NCBI GenBank assembly: GCA_910588815.1
Contig: CAJUQY010000004.1
Location: 43,606-107,605, forward strand
Direction: 5' to 3'
DNA length: 64,000 nt
From: an uncultured Lachnospiraceae bacterium
GTDB lineage: Bacteria; Bacillota; Clostridia; Lachnospirales; Lachnospiraceae
The notes under the pieces are model-generated. The model did not search any database. It worked only from the letters and a program-made list of their open reading frames with translations, and had not been told where the DNA came from. The first letter of the stretch is position 1, and each line of letters starts with the position of its first letter. This document shows, piece by piece, positions 61,400 through 64,000 of the stretch. The position numbers and the translations under genes are program-made.

Positions 61400-63019
61400 T
61401 TACTGGTGATAATAGCTCAGAAAATCTGCCAGTTTTTCTGCAAATTCCCTGAGAACCCCGACCCTGGGCAGGTACACCACCCGGAAATGATCCGGCTCCT
61501 TCCAGTTGAACCCTCCCCCATGGATCATCAGAATTTTCTTATCCCGCAGGAGATCCAGCACAAACTTTTCATCATCAGTAATATTGAACTTTTTCACGTC
61601 GATCTTCGGGAACATATAAAAGGCTCCCTTGGGCTTCACGACACTGATTCCAGGAATATCCGCCAGCGCATTGTAGACGCATTCCCTCTGGTCATAGATC
61701 CGCCCCCCGGGCACCACGTAGCTGTCCACGCTCTGATGGCCGCCCAAGGCTGTCTGCACAATGGACTGGGCCGGCACGTTGGAGCAGAGCCGCATATTGG
61801 AAAGCATTTTGATCCCTTCTATATAATCTTTCGCAATGGCCTTATTGCCGCTTAAAATCATCCACCCGATCCGGAAGCCGGCGATCATGTGGGACTTGGA
61901 AAGGCCGCTGAAGGTGGTACAGAACAAATCCGGAGCTAAAGACGCAATGGACACATGCTCTTCCCCGTCCATGACCAGCCGGTCGTATATCTCATCGGAA
62001 AAGATCATAAGCTGATGCTCCCTCGCGATGTCGACGATCTGCCGCAAGACCTCCCTCGGGTACAGCGCACCGGTGGGGTTGTTGGGATTGATAATCACAA
62101 TCGCCTTGGTCCTGTCCGTAATCTTCTTCTTAATATCCTCCATGTCCGGATACCATTCCGCCTGCTCGTCGCAGATATAATGAACCGGCGTGCCCCCGGC
62201 CAGAGTGGCGCTGGCCGTCCACAGGGGATAATCCGGCGAGGGGATCAAAATCTCATCCCCGTCATCGAGAAGCGCCGACATGCACAGATTGATGAGTTCG
62301 CTGACCCCGTTGCCCGTATAAATATCGTCCATAGAGACATTGGGAATCTTTTTGATCTGGGCGTACTGCATAATCGCCTTCCTGGCAGAAAACAGTCCGT
62401 TGGCCTGGGAATAACCCTCGCATTCCGTCAACTGGCGGCCCATATCCTGAATCACCTCGTCCGGCGTCCGAAAACCAAAGGGCGCAGGATTTCCGATGTT
62501 CAATTTCAGAATCTGCATTCCCGCCTCTTCCATCCTGGCGGCCTCCTCCACCACCGGTCCTCTCACATCATATAACACGTTGTCTAACTTTGACGATTTC
62601 CTGAATTCCCGCATTCCTCTTCCTCCCAGAGCTTTATTTCCTATATTTTTATTTTTTACATTATTTCCTATATTTTTATTTCCTATGTTTTCATTCCTCA
62701 GGCTCTTCTGCCCGCCGCCGCGGACTCTGTCGTCCTCTTCTGTCTGCGCCTGCACTCCGGCAAAGGACGTCCCGCCGGGCTCCGCCCCAGATTTTGCCGT
62801 CTCCTCCCCCCTCAGCCAGCCCTCCTCCACCTGAAGGGCTTCCGCCAAAAAGCGGAGAAGACCCGCCCGGGGGACGGTCTTCCCGCTCACATACTGGCTC
62901 ACATGGCTTTTCCCCAGCTTGATTCCCCGCTCCTCGGCCATGCGCAAAAGATCCACCTGTTTCACCTTCTGCTGATCCATAGCCAGTTTTAATCTGTCCG
63001 CAAATGTTTCCTTTGACAT
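61400..63019 (-). CDS. XRE-type HTH fused to an alanine aminotransferase-like enzyme
   Basis: A 539-residue two-domain protein. Residues 1-68 are an XRE/HTH_3 DNA-binding domain (FADRLKLAMDQQKVKQVDLL, KLGKSHVSQYVSGKTVPR). Residues about 69-138 are a low-complexity linker with NIGNK-like repeats. Residues about 140-539 are a fold-type I aminotransferase like AlaA (NPNNPTGALY; Schiff-base Lys in SGLSKSHMIAGFRIGW; FRVVYLP near the end). All catalytic motifs look intact, so it could be an active enzyme that also senses its substrate or PLP and regulates DNA. The usual enzyme-regulator fusions (MocR/GabR) use a GntR HTH. AGGAG precedes the ATG at 63019. TTGAAC repeats surround its promoter. Confidence 0.88.
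   Translation of the reverse strand: MSKETFADRLKLAMDQQKVKQVDLLRMAEERGIKLGKSHVSQYVSGKTVPRAGLLRFLAEALQVEEGWLRGEETAKSGAEPGGTSFAGVQAQTEEDDRVRGGGQKSLRNENIGNKNIGNNVKNKNIGNKALGGRGMREFRKSSKLDNVLYDVRGPVVEEAARMEEAGMQILKLNIGNPAPFGFRTPDEVIQDMGRQLTECEGYSQANGLFSARKAIMQYAQIKKIPNVSMDDIYTGNGVSELINLCMSALLDDGDEILIPSPDYPLWTASATLAGGTPVHYICDEQAEWYPDMEDIKKKITDRTKAIVIINPNNPTGALYPREVLRQIVDIAREHQLMIFSDEIYDRLVMDGEEHVSIASLAPDLFCTTFSGLSKSHMIAGFRIGWMILSGNKAIAKDYIEGIKMLSNMRLCSNVPAQSIVQTALGGHQSVDSYVVPGGRIYDQRECVYNALADIPGISVVKPKGAFYMFPKIDVKKFNITDDEKFVLDLLRDKKILMIHGGGFNWKEPDHFRVVYLPRVGVLREFAEKLADFLSYYHQ
62636..62695 (-). repeat. Intragenic tandem repeats encoding NIGN(K) units
   Basis: AT-rich repeats encode ENIGNKNIGNNVKNKNIGNK in the linker between the HTH and aminotransferase domains (residues 109-128). 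Units of about 12-15 bases stay in frame, so the linker can change length without frameshift. Confidence 0.75.
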
Positions 63020-63034
63020 ATCGCTCTCCTGTCA

Positions 63035-63144
63035 GTTCAATTTTGTTCCGATTTTCGAAAAAAGTTCAATTTAAAGGTGCGTCCGTTCAACTTCCAGCGT
63101 AGTATATCACAGACCGCCAAAAAGTTCAACCCATTACGGTTCAA
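63035..63144 (-). promoter_or_regulatory. Promoter and TTGAAC repeats upstream of the HTH-aminotransferase gene
   Basis: Minus-strand promoter: -35 TTGAAC (63129-63124), 17-base spacer, -10 TATACT (63106-63101). TTGAAC occurs five times on this strand, at 63040-63035, 63069-63064, 63090-63085, 63129-63124 and 63144-63139. One copy is the -35 itself, suggesting operators for the gene's own HTH. Confidence 0.65.
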
Positions 63145-63422
63145 TTAACACAAAAAATTTTTAACATGAGATTTTGCAAAAAACCAGGGAGTCTCACTCC
63201 ACAGCCGACGAATCGGTTATTTTGCGACACTCCCTTTTTATGCCCGCTTTTTGCACCATGAAAAAACAACTTAGAATTGTAATATACATAACTGATTGGA
63301 ACTGCATACGGGTAATCATTATCTCCTAATAAAGCTAACACACCGGCTGTTCCTTTTTCTAAGACTTCAACACATTCCTTTTCGGATAATATTTGCTTTT
63401 TCCTACGCATTTCTCTAAACAT
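63141..63422 (-). pseudogene. Truncated PPOX-family (pyridoxamine 5'-phosphate oxidase-like) gene
   Basis: The first 58 or so residues (MFREMRRKKQILSEKECVEV... to FFHGAKSGHK) match the N-terminal half of flavin-binding PPOX-family proteins of about 155 residues. The frame then runs into the structured repeat element (63187-63240) and ends after 93 residues with unrelated sequence. The FMN-binding second half is missing, so it is probably inactive. AT-rich. Confidence 0.75.
63187..63240. repeat. Structured repeat element, copy B (terminator-like)
   Basis: Nested hairpin matching copy A at 37576-37627: GGGAG/CTCCC outer stem, internal loop, TC-C/G-GA, then GCCGA-4-base loop-TCGGT. Both copies share ATAAAAAG and CAAAATAAC on the minus strand. 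It lies inside the truncated PPOX frame and is followed on the minus strand by GGTTTTTT. Confidence 0.65.
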
Positions 63423-63437
63423 TTTTCTTACCTCTTT

Positions 63438-63710
63438 CTAATTTACAAATATAATGCAATGCCCGATAAAGTGACAAGACGCTCTGTAACTGGAATATTT
63501 TGTTGCTCCTCCCATTCCAAACATCAGACCGCTTCCATGAACAAAGCTATATATCGGAATAGCTAAATTAAGTGCGGTCAGACCATTTGCACCTAAACCG
63601 TTTGAAATGAAAAAGGTATCAGCGAGTATATAACATGATAAGCCAATCATGCCGCATATATTTAATATTACATATTGCGAAAATTCTTTCAGTAGCGTTT
63701 TGGTTTCCAT
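63438..63710 (-). pseudogene. Truncated MATE-family exporter gene
   Basis: The first 75 or so residues from the ATG at 63710 (AAGGAG upstream) match a MATE N-terminus (LNICGMIGLSCYILADTFFI, LTALNLAIPIYSFVHGSGLM, FGMGGATKYS). The frame then diverges (SYRASCHFIGHCIIFVN) and stops after 90 residues; a complete MATE is about 450. Either an internal deletion or a frameshift-plus-deletion has removed most of the gene. Confidence 0.75.
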
Positions 63711-63724
63711 AGAGATCTCCTTAA

Positions 63725-63782
63725 AATACAAAAGCGTCAGAACTTTCTATCTTCTCTGACCTAACGATAGAAAGTCTGACGC
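63725..63782 (-). terminator. Terminator or attenuator before the truncated MATE gene
   Basis: A 17-bp stem with one bulged A (63734-63751 with 63766-63782) and a 14-base loop. On the minus strand TTTTGTATTTT follows. It ends the upstream unrecognised gene, 14 bases before the MATE start. Confidence 0.8.
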
Positions 63783-63791
63783 ATAATCTCT

Positions 63792-64000
63792 TTACCCGGT
63801 GGCAAAAAGCAACGTTGTTTCCAGTGCGATATTATATATCAAAACAAATTGAAAAGCAATACCTAGAATTTGACTTTGAATTTTCTTTCTGTAAAATTCA
63901 TTTTGCGGAGTTATACCCGCCTTTTTTGCAAAGTCGTCTTTTCTCCCGATAAGTTCCGACTGTTTTTCCTTTGGCAGATTATTGAATATATCGTCATAGA
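63792..64000 (-). CDS. Unrecognised protein, C-terminal 68 residues
   Basis: A minus-strand frame enters from the right edge and stops at 63794-63792. The visible part contains FNNLPKEKQSELIGRKDDFA, AKKAGITPQNEFYRKKIQ and a hydrophobic end (AFQFVLIYNIALETTLLFATG). It reads as a small helical protein with a possible membrane or oligomerisation helix. Just upstream of a MATE gene, it could be its regulator, but no HTH is in view. AT-rich. Confidence 0.55.
   Translation of the reverse strand, partial: YDDIFNNLPKEKQSELIGRKDDFAKKAGITPQNEFYRKKIQSQILGIAFQFVLIYNIALETTLLFATG

Overview
The window looks like chromosomal DNA of an endospore-forming anaerobic Firmicute, most likely a Lachnospiraceae-type Clostridium. 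The reasons are a complete spoIIIAA-AH operon next to asp23, nusB and xseAB; AddAB recombination genes; ferredoxin-linked 2-oxoacid oxidation; tandem hemerythrins; and a SpaA-type surface protein. I see no rRNA, tRNA, CRISPR array, intact insertion sequence or phage gene. Most of the DNA is fairly GC-rich by eye. Two stretches (about 37.3-41.2 kb and 63.1-64.0 kb) are clearly more AT-rich.

Layout. 0-7.8 kb: housekeeping and sporulation genes, all on the minus strand (ispA start, xseB, xseA, nusB, asp23, spoIIIAH to AA). 7.9-15.6 kb: a MATE exporter, a thioester/SpaA surface protein with a Glu-rich membrane partner, a TepA-type ClpP homologue and a membrane-anchored C39 peptidase. 15.8-23.8 kb: addA, addB and a small alarmone synthetase. 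23.9-27.3 kb: two tandem hemerythrin paralogues, a pentapeptide-repeat protein and rlmH. 27.3-37 kb: carB, then dhaK-dhaL plus a DhaR-like activator behind an elaborate leader, a hemerythrin/receiver protein and a YitT protein. 37.6-41.2 kb: AT-rich agmatinase, Nramp-like transporter and LysR. 41.3-54.3 kb: a large catabolic cluster. 54.4-63 kb: M19 dipeptidase, SWIM/SNF2 helicase, argS, a cupin and an XRE-aminotransferase fusion. 63.1-64 kb: truncated PPOX and MATE genes and the end of an unrecognised gene.

The most coherent system is the 41.3-54.3 kb cluster. It has an Nramp-fold transporter without the usual metal motif, an M20 hydrolase, a DegT-like PLP enzyme, an M29/NicX-like metalloenzyme, a class I aminotransferase, an Asp/Glu-type racemase, KorABCD and SucCD. 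Together they could import an amino compound, release and deaminate it to a 2-oxoacid, oxidise that to acyl-CoA with reduced ferredoxin, and recover ATP. A GntR/FCD regulator sits inside the cluster. The kor promoter carries a 16-bp palindrome (core TTGTCGACAA) exactly between -35 and -10, and a related TTGTATACAA lies upstream of the transporter.

Other unusual items are a promoter-25 codon ORF-terminator unit at 47.1-47.3 kb; a 51-bp tandem duplication in the dhaK leader with two copies of a nine-codon ORF; a hairpin element present twice with compensatory base changes (37.6 and 63.2 kb), both times in AT-rich DNA; and repeated TTGAAC motifs around the promoter of the HTH-aminotransferase fusion. 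Functions are inferred from sequence motifs read by eye; no database search was possible.
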